From: Acanthosepion esculentum
Taxonomy: Eukaryota > Mollusca > Cephalopoda > Sepiida > Sepiidae
Direction of reading: 5' to 3'
DNA: 64,000 nucleotides
Assembly (NCBI GenBank): GCA_964036315.1
Contig: CAXIWW010000817.1
Coordinates: 4,251,501 to 4,315,500, forward strand
Below are positions 37,428-50,359 of the stretch, one piece after another. Made by a program: the position numbers and the translations under genes. The notes under the pieces were generated by a model. The model was not told the DNA's origin and ran no database searches. It saw only the letters and a program-made list of their open reading frames with translations. Every line of letters begins with the position of its first letter. The first letter of the stretch is position 1.

Positions 37428-39446
37428 GTCGAAAAAACTTTTGTAATTATGGATAAGGCAAGAAATTTCCGACAATTGGACACCAATATTTTGTGGATTC
37501 TATAAAAAGGAAAAATTAGAAATGCATTCTTATTGTGCACACTGGTCGCTGTAAATTGTCAGACGACATACCGAACACATGGTGACAGCTGTACTTTTTA
37601 CTATCTGAGCAAATGAAATATCACTGTATACACAGACAAATCAAATAATTGCACACAATTTGATACACATTTTGAAAATATTTCTTTTACTGGAAAAAAG
37701 TTATAAACAAGTGAAATATGACTGATTTCACAGTTTAGGGTCGCGTGACAATTTCCGCAAATGAGCTAACACAAGTCCCCATACCGTTGAATTTCGCCTC
37801 GACTCTATTCAACGTGTCGAAGAACTTTTGTAATTATGGATAAGGTAAGAAATTCTCGACAATTGGACGCCAATATTTTGTGGATTCGATAGAAAGGAAA
37901 AATTAGAAATGCAGTCTTATTGTGCACACTGGAATTCGGACGCTGTAAATTGTCAGACGACATACGGCGCACATGGTGAAAGCTGTCCTTTTTACTATCT
38001 GAGCAAATGAAAAATCCCTGTAAACATAGACAAATCAAATAATTGTACACAATTTTATACCCATTTTGAAAATATTTCTTTTACTGGAAAAATTTATAAA
38101 CAAGTGAAATATGACTGATTTCCCAGTTTAGGGCCGCATGACAATTTCCCCATATAAGCTAACACAAGTCCCCAAACCGTAGAATTTCGCCTCGACTCTA
38201 TTCAACGTGTCGAAAAAGTTTTGTAATTATGGATAAGGTAAGAAATTCCCGACAATTGGACACCAATATTTTGTGGATTCGATAAAATAGAAAAATTAGA
38301 AATGCAGTCTTATTGTGCACACTGGAAATCGGACGCTGTAAATTGTCTGACGACTTACCGCGCACATGCTGAAAGCTGTACTTTTTGCTATCTGAGTAAA
38401 TGAAAAATCCCTGTATACATAGACAAATCAAATAATTGCACACAATTTGATACCCATTTTGAAAATATTTCTTTTACTTGATAAAAGTTATAAACAAGTG
38501 AAATATGACTGATTTCCCAGTTTAGGGCCGCATGAGAATTTCCGCAAATGAGCTAACACAATTCCCCATAACGTTGAATTTCGCCTCGACTCTATTCAAT
38601 GTGTCGAAAAAACTTGTGTAATCATGGATAAGGCAAAAAATTCCCGACAATTGGAAAACAATATTTTGAGGATTCTTTAAAAAGGAAAAATTAGAAATGC
38701 AGTCTTATTGTTCACACTGGAATTCGGAAACTGTAAATTGTCAGACGACATACCGCGCACCTGGTGAAAGCTGTCCTTTTTACTATCTGACCAAATATAA
38801 AATCCCTGCATACATAGACCAATCAAATAATTGCACACCATCTGATATTCATTTTGAAAATATTTTATTTTACTGGAAAAAAGTTATGAACAAGTGGATA
38901 TGACTGATTTCCCAGTTTAGGGCCGCATGACAATTTCCGAAAATGAGCTAACACAGGTCCCCATACCGTTGAATTACGCCTCGACTCTATTCAAGATGTC
39001 GAAAAAACTTCTTTAATTAGGGATAAGGTAAGAATTTCCCGACAATTGGACAGCAATATTTTGTGGATTCTATAAAGGGGAAAAATTAGAAATGCAGTCT
39101 TATTGTGCACACTGGAATTCGGACGCTGTAAATTGTCAGAGGACATACCGCGCACATGGTGAAAGCTGTACTTTTTACTATCTGAGCAAATGAATAATCC
39201 CTGTATACATAGACAAATCAAATAATTGCACACAATTTGATACCCATTTTGAAAATATTTCTTTAATGGAAAAAGTTATAAACAAGTGAAATATGACTGA
39301 TTTCCCTGTTTAGGGCTGCATAACAATTTCCGTAAATGAGCTAACACAAGCCCCATACCGTTGAATTTCGGCTCCACTCTATTCAAGGTGTCGAAAAACG
39401 TTTGAACTTATGGATAAGGTAAGAAATTCCCGACAATTGGACACCA
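37428..39446 (-). repeat. Satellite C, minus-oriented array (five copies plus a partial)
   Basis: Monomer landmarks (GTGTCGAAAAA and variants) fall at about 37427, 37814, 38207, 38600, 38996 and 39388, spaced 387-396 bp. Each monomer contains the reversed CTATCTGAGCAAATGAAAAA, CAAATCAAATAATTG, CAAGTGAAATATGACTG and CGACAATTGGAC landmarks. The fourth copy (38600-38995) is the most divergent. The array is bounded by satellite E on the left and by satellite B on the right at about 39446 (GACAATTGGACACC into AACAGATCAGAGG). An 80-codon frame recurs in several copies, but it begins at GTG and shows no conservation pattern suggesting selection. Confidence 0.93.
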
Positions 39447-39840
39447 ACAGATCAGAGGCCATGCTGCTGGACGTAGTCTAACATCTTACATTAGACGCTC
39501 AAATATGGACGGGAAACCAACAGATCAGAGGCCATGCTGCTGGCCGTAGTTCATCTTTTTACATTAGACGCTCAAATATGCGCCATAAACCAACAGATCA
39601 GAATCATGGCTGCTGGACGTAGTGTATCATCTCACACAAGACGCTCAAATATGGACCGGAAGCTAACAGGTCAGAGGCCATGCTGCTGGACGTAGTCTAA
39701 GATCTTACATTGGAGGCTCAAATATGGACCGGAAACCAACAGGACAAAGGCCATGCTGCTGGGCGTAGTTGATCTTTTTACATTAGACGCTCAAATATGC
39801 ACGAGAAACCAGGAGACCAGAATCATGGCTGCTGGACGTG

Positions 39841-39929
39841 GTGTATCATTTTACACAAACGCTCAAATATCGAACGAAAGCCAACTGGTCAGAGGCCATG
39901 CTGCTGGTCGTAGTCAAAAATATTACATT
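39841..39929 (-). repeat. Satellite B private-variant block, left arm
   Basis: About 89 bp are the exact reverse complement of 53761-53849, including unusual features found together nowhere else I could see: ACACAAACGC with a lost AG, CGAACGAAAGCC, CCAACTGGTC and GTCGTAGTCAAAAATATT. The match continues beyond this block with a single mismatch over the next monomer. It lies about 395 bp from the B/C boundary here and about 181 bp from it in the right arm, so about one higher-order unit differs between arms. Confidence 0.9.
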
Positions 39930-42100
39930 AGACGCTCAAATATTGACCGGAAACCAACAGATCAGAGGCCATGCTGCTGGACGTAGTTTATCTTTTTACA
40001 TTAGACGCTAAATATGCACCAGAAACCAAGATATCAGAAACAGGGCTGCTGGACGTAGTGTATCATCTTACACAAGACGCTCAAATATGGACCGGAAGCC
40101 AAAAGGTCAGAGGCTATGCTGCTGGTCGTAGTCTAAAATCTTACATTAGACACTCAAATATGGACCAGAAACCAATAGATCAGAGGCCATGCTGCTCGAC
40201 GTATGTTATCTTTTTACATTAGACGTTCAAATATGCACCATAAACCAAGAAAACACAAACAGGGCTACTGGACGTAGTGTTTCATCTTACACAAGACGTT
40301 CAAATATGAACCGTAAGCCAACAGGTCAGAGGCCATGCTACTGGACGTAGTCTAACATCTTACATTAGACGCTTAAATGTTGACCGGAAAACAACAGATC
40401 AGAGGACATGCTGCAGGACGTAGTTTATCTTTTTACATTAGACGCTCAAGTATGCAACAGAAACCAACAGATCAGAAACAGGGCTGCTGGACGTAGTGTA
40501 TCATCTTACACAAGACGCTCAAATATGGACCGGAAGCCAACAGGTCAGAGGCTATGCTGCTGGTTGTAGTCTAAAATCTTACATTAGCCGCTCAAATATG
40601 GATCGAAAACCAACAGGTCAGAGGCCATGCTGCTGGACGTAGTTTATCTTTTTCCATTAGACGCTCAAATATGCACCAGAAACCAACAGATCAGAATCAT
40701 GGCTGCTGGACGTAGTGTATCATCTTACACAAGACACTCAAATATCGACCGGAACCCTACAGGTCAGAGGCCATGCTGCTGGACGTAGTCTAAGATCTTA
40801 CATTGGAGGCTCAAATATGGACCGGAAACCAACAGAACAACGGCCATGCTGCTGGACGTAGTCTAAAATCTTACATCAGACGCTCATATATGGACGGGAA
40901 ACCAACAGATCAGAGGCCATGCTGCTGGACGTACTTTATCTTTTAACATTAGACGCTCAAATATGCACCAGAAACCAAGAGATCAGAAACAGGTCTGCTG
41001 GACGTAGTGTATCACCTCACACAAGACGCTCAAATATGGACCGGAAGCCAACAGGTCAGAGGACATGCTGCTGGACATATTCTAAAATCGTACATTAGCC
41101 GCTCATATATGGATCGAAAACCAACAGGACAGAGGCCATGCTGCAGGACGTAGTTTATCTTTTTACATTAGACGCTCAAATATGCACCAGAAACCAACAG
41201 ATCAGAATCATGGCTGCTAGACGTAGTGTATCATCTTACACAAAACGCTCAGATATGGTCCGGAAGCCAACATGTCAGAGGCCATGCTGCTGGACGTAGT
41301 CTAATATCTTTCATTAGACGCCCAAATATGGACCGGAACCCAACAGATCAGAGGCCATGCTGCTGGACGTAGTTTATCTTTTTACGTTAAACGCTCAAAT
41401 ATGCACCAGAATCCAAGAGATCAGAAACAGGGCTGCTGGACGTAGTGTATCATCTTACACAAGATGCTCAAATATGGACCGGAAGCCAACAGGTCACATG
41501 CTATTCTGCTGGACGTAGTCTAAAATCTTATATTGGACGCTCAAATATGGACCGGAATCCAACAGATCAGAGGCCATGCTGCTGGACGTAGTTTATCTTT
41601 TTACATTAGACGCTCAAATATGCATCAGAAAGAAGAGATCAGTATCATGGCTGCTGGACGTAGTGTATCATCTTACACAAGACGGTCAAATATTGACCGC
41701 AAGCCAAGAGGTCAGAGGCCATGCTGCTGGGCGTAGTTTAAAATCTTACATTAGACGCTCAAATATGGACCGGAATCCAACAGATCAGAGGCCATGCTGC
41801 TGGACGTAGTTTATCTTTTTATATTAGACTCTCAAATATGCACCAGAAACCAACAGATCAGAATCATGGCTGCTGGACGTAGTGTATCATCTTACACAAG
41901 ACGCTCAAATATGGACCGGAAGCCAAGAGGTCAGAGGCCATTCTGCTGGACGTAGTCTAAAATCATACAGTAGACGATCAAATATGAACCGGAAACCAAC
42001 AGATCAGAGGCCATGCTGCTGGTCGTAGTTTATCTTTTTACATTAGACGCTCAAATATGCACCATAAACCAAGAGATCAGAAACAGGGCTGCTGGACATT

Positions 42101-42160
42101 GTGTATCATATACACAAGACGCTCAAATACGGACCGGAAACCAAGAGTTCAGAGGCCATG
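42101..42160 (-). repeat. Variant satellite B higher-order marker, left arm
   Basis: GTGTATCATATACACAAGAC, AAATACGGACC and AAGAGTTCAGAGG mark a distinct type-b monomer. It recurs at about 42757-42811 in this arm, and in reverse complement at about 49069-49122 and 50306-50359 in the right arm (GAACTCTTGG, CCGTATTTGAG, ATATGATACACAAC). The two right-arm copies are exactly 1237 bp apart. Confidence 0.8.
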
Positions 42161-45100
42161 CTGCTGGACGTAGTCTAAAATCTTACATTAGACGCTCAAA
42201 TATGGAACGGAAACCAACAGATCAGAAGCCATGCTGCTGGACGTAGTATATCTTTTTACATTAGACTCTCAAATATGCAACAGAAACAAACAGACCAGAA
42301 TCATGGCTGCTAGACGTAGTGTATCACCTTACACAAGACGCTCAGATATGGTCCGGAAGCCAACAGGTCAGAGGCAATGCTGCTGGACGTAGTCTAAAAT
42401 CTTACATTAGACGCTGAAATATGGACCGGAAACCAACAGATCAGAGGCCATGCTGCTGGACGTAGTTTATCTTTTTACATTAGACGCTCAAATATGCACC
42501 AGAAACCAAGAGATCAGAAACAGGGCTGCTGGACGTAGTGTATCATCTTACACAAGACGCTCAAATATGGACCTGAAGCCAACAGGTCAGAGGCAATGCT
42601 GCTGGACGTAGTCTAAAATCTTACATTGGACGCTCAAATATGGTCCGGAAAACAACAGATCAGAGGCCATGCTGCTGGACGTAGATTATCTTTTTACATT
42701 AGATGCTCAAATATGCATCTGAAACCAACAGATTAGAATCATATCTGCTGGACATTGTGTATCATATACACAAGACGCTCAAATACGGACCGGAAACCAA
42801 GAGTTCAGAGGCCATGCTGCTGGACGTAGTCTAAAATCTTACATTGGACGCTCAAATATGGTCCGGAAACCAACAGATCAGAGGCCATGCTGCTGGACGT
42901 AGTTTATCTTTTTACATTAGACGGTCAAATAGTAACCAGAAACCAAGAGATCAGAAACAGGGCTGCTGGACGTAGTGTATCATCTTACACAAGACGCTCA
43001 AATATGGACCGGAATCCAACAGGTCAGAGGCCATGCTGCTGGACGTAGTCTAAAATCTTACATTAGACGCTCAAATATGGACCGGAAACCAACAGATCAG
43101 AGGCCATGCTGCTGGACGTAGTTTATCTTTTTACATTAGACGCTCAAATATGCACCAGAAACCAAGAGATCAGAAACAGGGCTGCTGGACGTAGTGTATC
43201 ATGTTACACAAGACGCTCAAATATGGACGGGAAGCCAACATGTCAGAGGCTATGCTGCTGGACGTAGTCTAAAATCTTATATTAGACGCTCAAATATGGA
43301 CCGGAAACCAACAGCTCAGAGGCCATGCTGCTGGACGTAGTATATCTTTTTACATTAGACGCTCAAATATGCACAAGATACCAAGAGATCAGAAACAGGG
43401 CTGCTGGACGTAGTGTATCATCTTACACAAGACGCTCAAATATGGACCTGAAGCCAACAGGTCAGAGGCAATGCGGTTGGACGTAGTCTAATATCTTACA
43501 TTGGACGCTCAAATATGGTCCGGAAAACAACAGATCAGAGACCATGCTGCTGGACGTAGTTTATCTTTTTACATTAGATGCTCAAATATGCACCTGAAAC
43601 CAACAGATTAGAATCATATCTGCTGGACGTAGTGTATCTTCTTACACTAGACGCTCAAATATGGACCGGAAGCCAAGAGGTCAGAGTCCATGCTGCTGGT
43701 CCTAGTCTAAAATCTTACATTAGATGCTCAAATATGGAACGGAAACCAACAGATCAGAGGCCATGCTGCTGGACGTAGTTTATCTCTTACATTAGACGCT
43801 CAAATATGCACCAGAAACCAAGAGATCAGAAACAGAGCTGCTGGAAATAGTGTATCATCTTACACAAGACGCTCAAATATGTACCGGAAGCCAACAGGTC
43901 AGAGGCTATGCTGCTGGACGTAGTCTAAAATCTTATATTAGACGCTCAAATATGGACCGGAAACCAACAGATCAGAGGCCATGCTGCTGGATGTAGTATA
44001 TCTTTTTACATTAGACGCTCAAATATGCACAAGAAACCAAGACATCAGAAACAGGGCTGCTGGACGTAGTGTATCATCTTACACAAGACGCTCAAATATG
44101 GACCGGAAGCCAACAGGTCAGAGGCTATGCTGCTCGACGTAGACTAAATTCTTATATTAGACGTTCAAATATGGACCGGAAACCAACAGATCAGAGGCCA
44201 TGCTGCTGGACGTAGTATATCTTTAAATTAGACGCTCAAATATGCACAAGATACAAAGAGATCAGAAACAGGGCTGTTGGACGTAGTGTATCATCTTACA
44301 CAAGACGCTCAAATATGGACCTGAAGCCAACTGGTCAGAAGCAATACGGCTGGACGTAGTCTAAAATCTTACATTGGACGCCCAAATATGGTCCGGAAAC
44401 CAACAGATCAGATGCCATGCTGCTGGACGTAGTTTATCTTTTTATATGAGACGCTCATATAGGCACCAGAAACCAACAGATCAGAATCATGTCTGCTGGA
44501 CGTAGTGTATCATCGTACACAAGAGGGTCAAATATGGACCGGAAGCCAAGAGGTCAGAGTCCATGCTGCTGGTCGTAGTCTAAAATCTTACATTAGAGGC
44601 TCAAATATGGACCGGAAACCAACAGATCAGAGGCCATGCTGCTGGACGTAGTATATCTTTTTACATTTGACGCTCAAATATGCACAAGATACCAAGAGAT
44701 CAGAAGCAGGGCTGCTGGACGTAGTGTATCATCTCACACAAGACGCTCAAATATGGACCTAAAGCCAACAGGTCAGAGGCAATGCGGCTGGACGTAGTCT
44801 AAAATCTTACATTGGACGCTCAAATATGGTCCGGAAACCAACAGATCAGAGGCCATGCTGCTGGACGTAGTTTATCTTTTTACATTAGACGCTCAAATAT
44901 GCACCAGAAACCAACAGATCAGAATCATGGCTGCTGGACGTAGTGTATCATCTTACACAAGACGCTCAAATATGGACCGGAAGCCAACAGGTCAGAGGCC
45001 ATGCTGCTGGTCGTAGTCTAAAATCTACATTAGAGGCTCAAATATGGACCGGAAACCAACAGATCAGAGGCCATGCTGCTGGACGTAGTTTATCTTTTAC

Positions 45101-47299
45101 ATTAGACGGTCAAATATGCTCCAGAAACCAAGAGATCAGAAACAGGGCTGCTGGACGTAGTGTATCATCTTACACAAGACGCTCACTTATGTAGCGGAAG
45201 CCAACAGGTCAGAGGCCATGCTGCTGGATGTAGTCTAAAATATTACATTAGACGCACAAATATGAACCGCAAACCAAAAGATCAGAGGCCATGCTGCTGC
45301 ACGTAGTTTATCTTTTTACATTGGACGCTCAAATATGCACCAGAAAGCAAGTGATCAGGAACAGGTCTGCTGGACGTAGTGTATCATCTTACAGAAGACG
45401 CTCAAATATAGACCGGAAGCCAAAAGGTCAGAGGCCATGCTGCTGGGCGTAGTCTAAAATCTTACATTAGACGCTCAAATATGAACCGGAAACCAACAGA
45501 TCAGAGGCCTGCTGCTGGTGGTAGATTATCTTTTTACATTAGACGCTCAAATATGCACCAGAAACCAAGAGATCAGAAACAGGGCTGCTGGACGTTGTGT
45601 ATCATCTTACACAAGATGCTCAAATATGGACCGGAAACCAAGAGTTCAGAGGCCATGCTGCTGGACGTAGTCTAAAATCTTACATTAGACGCTCAAATAT
45701 GGACCGGAAACCAACAGATCAGAGGCCATGCTGCTGGACGTAGTTTATCTTTTTACATTAGACGCTCAAATATGCACCAGAAACCAACAGATCAGAACCA
45801 TGGATACTAGACGTAGTGTATCATCTTACACAAGACGCTCAGATATAGTCCGGAAGCCAACAGGTCAGAGGCCATGCTGCTGGACGTAGTCTAAAATCTT
45901 GCATTGGACGCTCAAATATGGTCGGGAAACCAACAGATCAGAGGCCATGCTGCTGGACGTAGTTCATCTTTTTACATTAGACGCTCAAATATGCACCAGA
46001 AACCAACAGATCAGAATCATGGCTGCTGGACGTAGTGTATCATCTTACACAAGACGGTCAAATATGGACCGGAAGCCAAGAGGTCAGAGGCCATGCTGCT
46101 GGTCGTAATCTAAGATATTACATTAGAAGCTCAAATATGGACCGGAAACCAACAGATCAGAGGCCATGCTGCTGGACGTAGTATATCTTTTTACATTAGA
46201 CGCTCAAATATGCACCAGAAACCAAGAGATCAGAAACAGGGCTGCTGGACGTAGTGTATAATCTTACACAAAACGGTCAAATATGGACCGGAAGCCAACA
46301 GGTCAGAGGCCGTGCTGCTGGACGTAGTCTAAAATCTTAAATTAGACGCTCAAATATGGACCGGAAACCAACAGATCAGAGGCCATGCTGCTGGACGTAG
46401 TATATCTTTTTACATTAGACGCTCAAATATGCACCAGAAACCAAGAGATCAGAAACAGGGCTGCTGGACGTTGTATATCATCTTACACAAGACGCTCAAA
46501 TATGGACCGGAAACCAAGAGGTCAGAGGCCATGCTGCTGGACGTAGTGTAATATCTTAAATTAGACGCTCAAATATGGACTGGAAACCAACAGATCAGAG
46601 GCCATGCTGCTGGACGTAGTTTATCTTTTTACATTAGAGGCTCAAATATGCACCAGAAACCAACAGATCAGAATCATCGCTGCTGGACGTAGTGTATCAT
46701 CTTACACAAGACGCTCAAATATCGACCGGAAACCTACAGGTCAGAGGCCATGCTGCTGGACGTAGTCTAAAATCTTACATTAGACGCTCAAATATGGAGG
46801 TTAAACCAACAGATCAGCAGCTATGCTGCTGGACGTACTTTATCTTTTAACATTAGACGCTCAAATATGAACCAGAAACCAACAGGTCAGAGGCCATGCT
46901 GCTGGACGTAGTTTATCTTTTTACATTAAACGCTCAAATATGCACCAGAGACCAAGAGATCAGAATCAGGGCTGCTGGACGTAGTGTATCATCTTACACA
47001 AGAGGCTCAAATATGGACCGGAAGCCAACAGGTCAGAGGCCATGCTGCTGGAGGTAATCTAAAATCTTACATTAGATGCTCAAATATGGATCGGAAACCA
47101 ACAGATCAGAGGCCATGCTGCTGGACGTAGTTTATCTTTTTACATTAGACGCTCAAATATGCACCAGAAACCAACAGATCAGAGACAGGGCTGCTGGACG
47201 TAGTGTGTCATATTACACAAGACGCTCAAATATGGACCGGAAGCCAACGGGTCAGAGGCTATGCTGCTGGACGTAGTCTCAAATCTTATATTAGACGCT

Positions 47300-47322
47300 C
47301 AAATATGGACCTGTTTGTGATC
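47300..47322. other. Palindrome centre: head-to-head switch of satellite B
   Basis: On the left the sequence is minus-oriented B (CGCTCAAATATGGACC). From about 47311 it is plus-oriented B (TGTTTGTGATCTGTTGG). There is no spacer and no unique DNA. CCTG occurs at this point in both parental contexts (ATGGACCTG variants on the left and AGCCCTGTTTC on the right), so a few bases of microhomology are available. Confidence 0.88.
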
Positions 47323-49068
47323 TGTTGGTTTCTGGTGCATATTTAACCGTCTAATATAAAAGATAAACTACGTCCAGCAGCATGGCCTCTGATCTGGTGG
47401 TTTCCGGTCCATATTTGAGCATCTAATGCAAGATTTTAGACTACGCCCAGCAGCATGGACTCTGACTTCTTGGCTTCCGGTCCATATTTGACCGTCTTGT
47501 GTAAGACGATACACTATGTCCAGCAGCCATGATTCTGATCTCTTGGTATCTTGTGCATATTTGAGCGTCTAATGTAAAAAGATACACTAGGTCCAGCAGC
47601 ATGGCCTCTGATCGGTTGGTTTCCGGTCCATATTTGAGCGTCTAATATAAGATTTTAGACTACGTCCAGCAACATAGCTTCTGACCTGTTGGCTTCCGGT
47701 CCATATTTGAGCGTCTTGTGTAAGATGATACACTACTTCCATCAGCTCTGTTTCTGATCTCTTGGTTTCTGGTGCATATTTGAGCGTCTAATGTAAAAAG
47801 ATAAACTACGTCCAGCAGCATGGCCTCTGATCTGTTGGTTTCCGGTCCATATTTGAGCGTCTAATGTAAGATTTTAGTGTACGTCCAGCAGCATGGCCTC
47901 TGACCTGTTGGCTTCCGGACCATATCTGAGCGTCTTGTGTAAGATGATACACTACGTCTAGCAGCCCTGTTTCTGATCTCTTGGTTTCTGGTGCATATTT
48001 GAACGTCTAATATAAGATTTTAGACTACGTCCAGCAGCATAGCCTCTGACCTGTTGGCTTCCGGTCCATATTTGAGCATCTTGTGTAAGATGATACACTA
48101 CGTCCAGCAGCCCTGTTTCTGATCTCTTGGTTTCTGGCGCATATTTGAGCGTCTAATGTAAAAAGATAAACTACGACCAGCAGCATGGCCTCTGATCTGT
48201 CGGTTTCCGGTCCATATTTGAGCGTCTAATGTAAGATTTTAGACTACGTCCAGCAGCATGGCCTCTGACCTGTTGGCTTCCGGTCCATATCTGAGCGTCT
48301 TGTGTAAGATGATACACTACGTCTAGCAGCCATGATTCTGATCTGTTGGTTTCTGGTGCATATTTGAGGGTCTAATGTAAAAAGATAAACTACGACCAGC
48401 AGCATGGCCTCTGATCTGTTGGTTTCCGGTTAGTATTTGAGCGTCTAATGTAAGATTTTAGACTACGTCCAGCAGCATGGACTCTGACCTCTTGGCTTCC
48501 GGTTCATATTTGTGCGTCTTGTGTAAGATGATACACTATGTCCAGCAGCCATGATTCTGATCTATTGGTTTCTGGTGCATATTTGAGAATCTAATATAAG
48601 ATTTTCGACTACATCCAGCAGCATAGCCTCTGACCTGTTCGCTTCCGGTCCATATTTGAGCGTCTTGTGTAAGATGATACAATACATCCAGCAGACCTGT
48701 TACTGATCTCGTGATTTCTCGTGCATATTTGAGCGTCTAATGAAAAAAAATACACTACGCCCAGCAGCATGGCCTCTGATCTGTTGGTTTCCGGTCCATT
48801 TTTGAGCCTCTAATGTAAGATTTTAGACTACGACCAGCAGCATGGACTCTGACCTCTTGGCTTCCGGTCCATATTTGAGCGTCTTGTGTAAGATGATACA
48901 CTACGCCCAGCAGCCCTGTTTCTGATCTCTTGGTTTCTGGTGCATATTTGAGCGTCTAATGTAAAAAGATAAACTACGTCCAGCAGAATGGCTTGGGATC
49001 TGTTGGTTTCCGGTCCATATTTGAGCGTCTAATGTAAGATTTTAGACTACGTCCAGCAGCATGGCCTC

Positions 49069-49122
49069 TGAACTCTTGGTTTCCGGTCCGTATTTGAGCG
49101 TCTTGTCTATATGATACACAAC
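49069..49122 (+). repeat. Variant satellite B higher-order marker, right arm copy 1
   Basis: CTGAACTCTTGGTTTCCGG, CCGTATTTGAGCG and CTATATGATACACAAC form the reverse-complement counterpart of 42101-42160. The copy at 50306-50359 is identical over this stretch at an offset of 1237 bp. This is longer than five nominal higher-order units, so deleted or partial units lie between. Confidence 0.8.
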
Positions 49123-50305
49123 GTCCAGCAGCCCTGTTTCTGATCTCTTGGTTTATGGTGCATATTTGAGCGTCTAATGTAAAAAGATAATCTACGTCCA
49201 GCAGCATGGCCTCTGCTCTGTTGGTTTCCGGTCCATATTTGAGCGTCTAATGTAAGATTTTAGACTACGTCCAGCAGCATGTCCTCTGACCTGTTGGCTT
49301 CAGGTCCATATTTGACCGTCTTGTGTAAGATGATACACTACGTCCAGCAGCCATGATTCTGATCTGTTGGTTTCTGGTGCATATTTGAGCGTCTAATGTA
49401 AAGATATACTACAACCAGCAGCATGGCCTCTGATCTGTTGGTTTCCGGTCCATATTTGAGCGTCTAATGTAAGATTTTAGACTACGTCCAGCCGCATTGC
49501 CTCTGACCTGTTGGCATCAATCCATATTTGAGCGTCTTGTGTAAGATGATTCACTACGTCCAGCAGCCCTGTTTCTGATCTCTTGGTTTCTGGTGCATAT
49601 TTGAGCGTCTAATGTAAAAAGATATACTACGTCCAGCAGCATGGCCTCTGATCTGTTGGTTTTCGGTCCATATTTGAGCGTCTAATATAAGATTTTAGAC
49701 TACGTCCAGCAGCATAGCCTCTGACCTGTTGGCTTCCGGTCCATATTTGAGCGTCTTGTGTAAGATGATACACTACATCCAGCAGCCCTGTTTCTGATCT
49801 CTTGGTTTCTGGTGCATATTTGAGCGTCTAATAAAAGATTTTAGACTACGTCCAGCAGCATAGCCTCTGACCTGTTGGCTTCCGGTCCATATTTGAGCAT
49901 CTTGTGTAAGATGATACACTACGTCCAGCAGCCCTGTTTCTGATCTCTTGGTTTCTGGTGCATATTTGAGCGTCTAATGTAAAAAGATAAACTACGACCA
50001 GCAGCATGGCCTCTGATCTGTTGGTTTCCGGTCCATATTTGAGCGACTAATGTAAGATTTTAGACTACGTCCAGCAGCATGGGCTCTGACCTGTTGGATT
50101 CCGGACCATATCTGAGCGTCTTGTGTAAGATGATACACTACGTCTAGCAGCCATGTTTCTGATCTGTTGGTTTCTGGTGCATATTTGAGCGTCTAATGTA
50201 AAAAGATAAACTACGACCAGCAGCATGGCCTCTGATCTGTTGGTTTCCGGTCCATATTTGAGCGTCTAATGTAAGATTTTAGACTACGTCCAGCAGCATG
50301 GCCTC

Positions 50306-50359
50306 TGAACTCTTGGTTTCCGGTCCGTATTTGAGCGTCTTGTCTATATGATACACAAC
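50306..50359 (+). repeat. Variant satellite B higher-order marker, right arm copy 2
   Basis: Second copy of the marker at 49069-49122. Weaker relatives lie near 52415-52470 and 53580-53632, where TGTATATGATACACAACG is retained but neighbouring bases differ. Confidence 0.78.

Larger units (their letters stand above)
39447..47310 (-). repeat. Satellite B, minus-oriented array (left arm of palindrome)
   Basis: This is about 7.9 kb of 73-bp monomers in reverse complement (GACGCTCAAATATGGACCGG, CAACAGATCAGAGGCC, ATGCTGCTGGACGTAGT), about 36 higher-order units of about 219 bp in the a/b/c order of block 1 read backwards. A marked higher-order variant with CAAATACGGACCGG and GAGTTCAGAGG occurs at about 42101-42160 and again 656 bp later. 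The matching variant is in the right arm. The array ends abruptly at about 47310. No gene is supported; open frames do not exceed about 83 codons. Confidence 0.94.
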
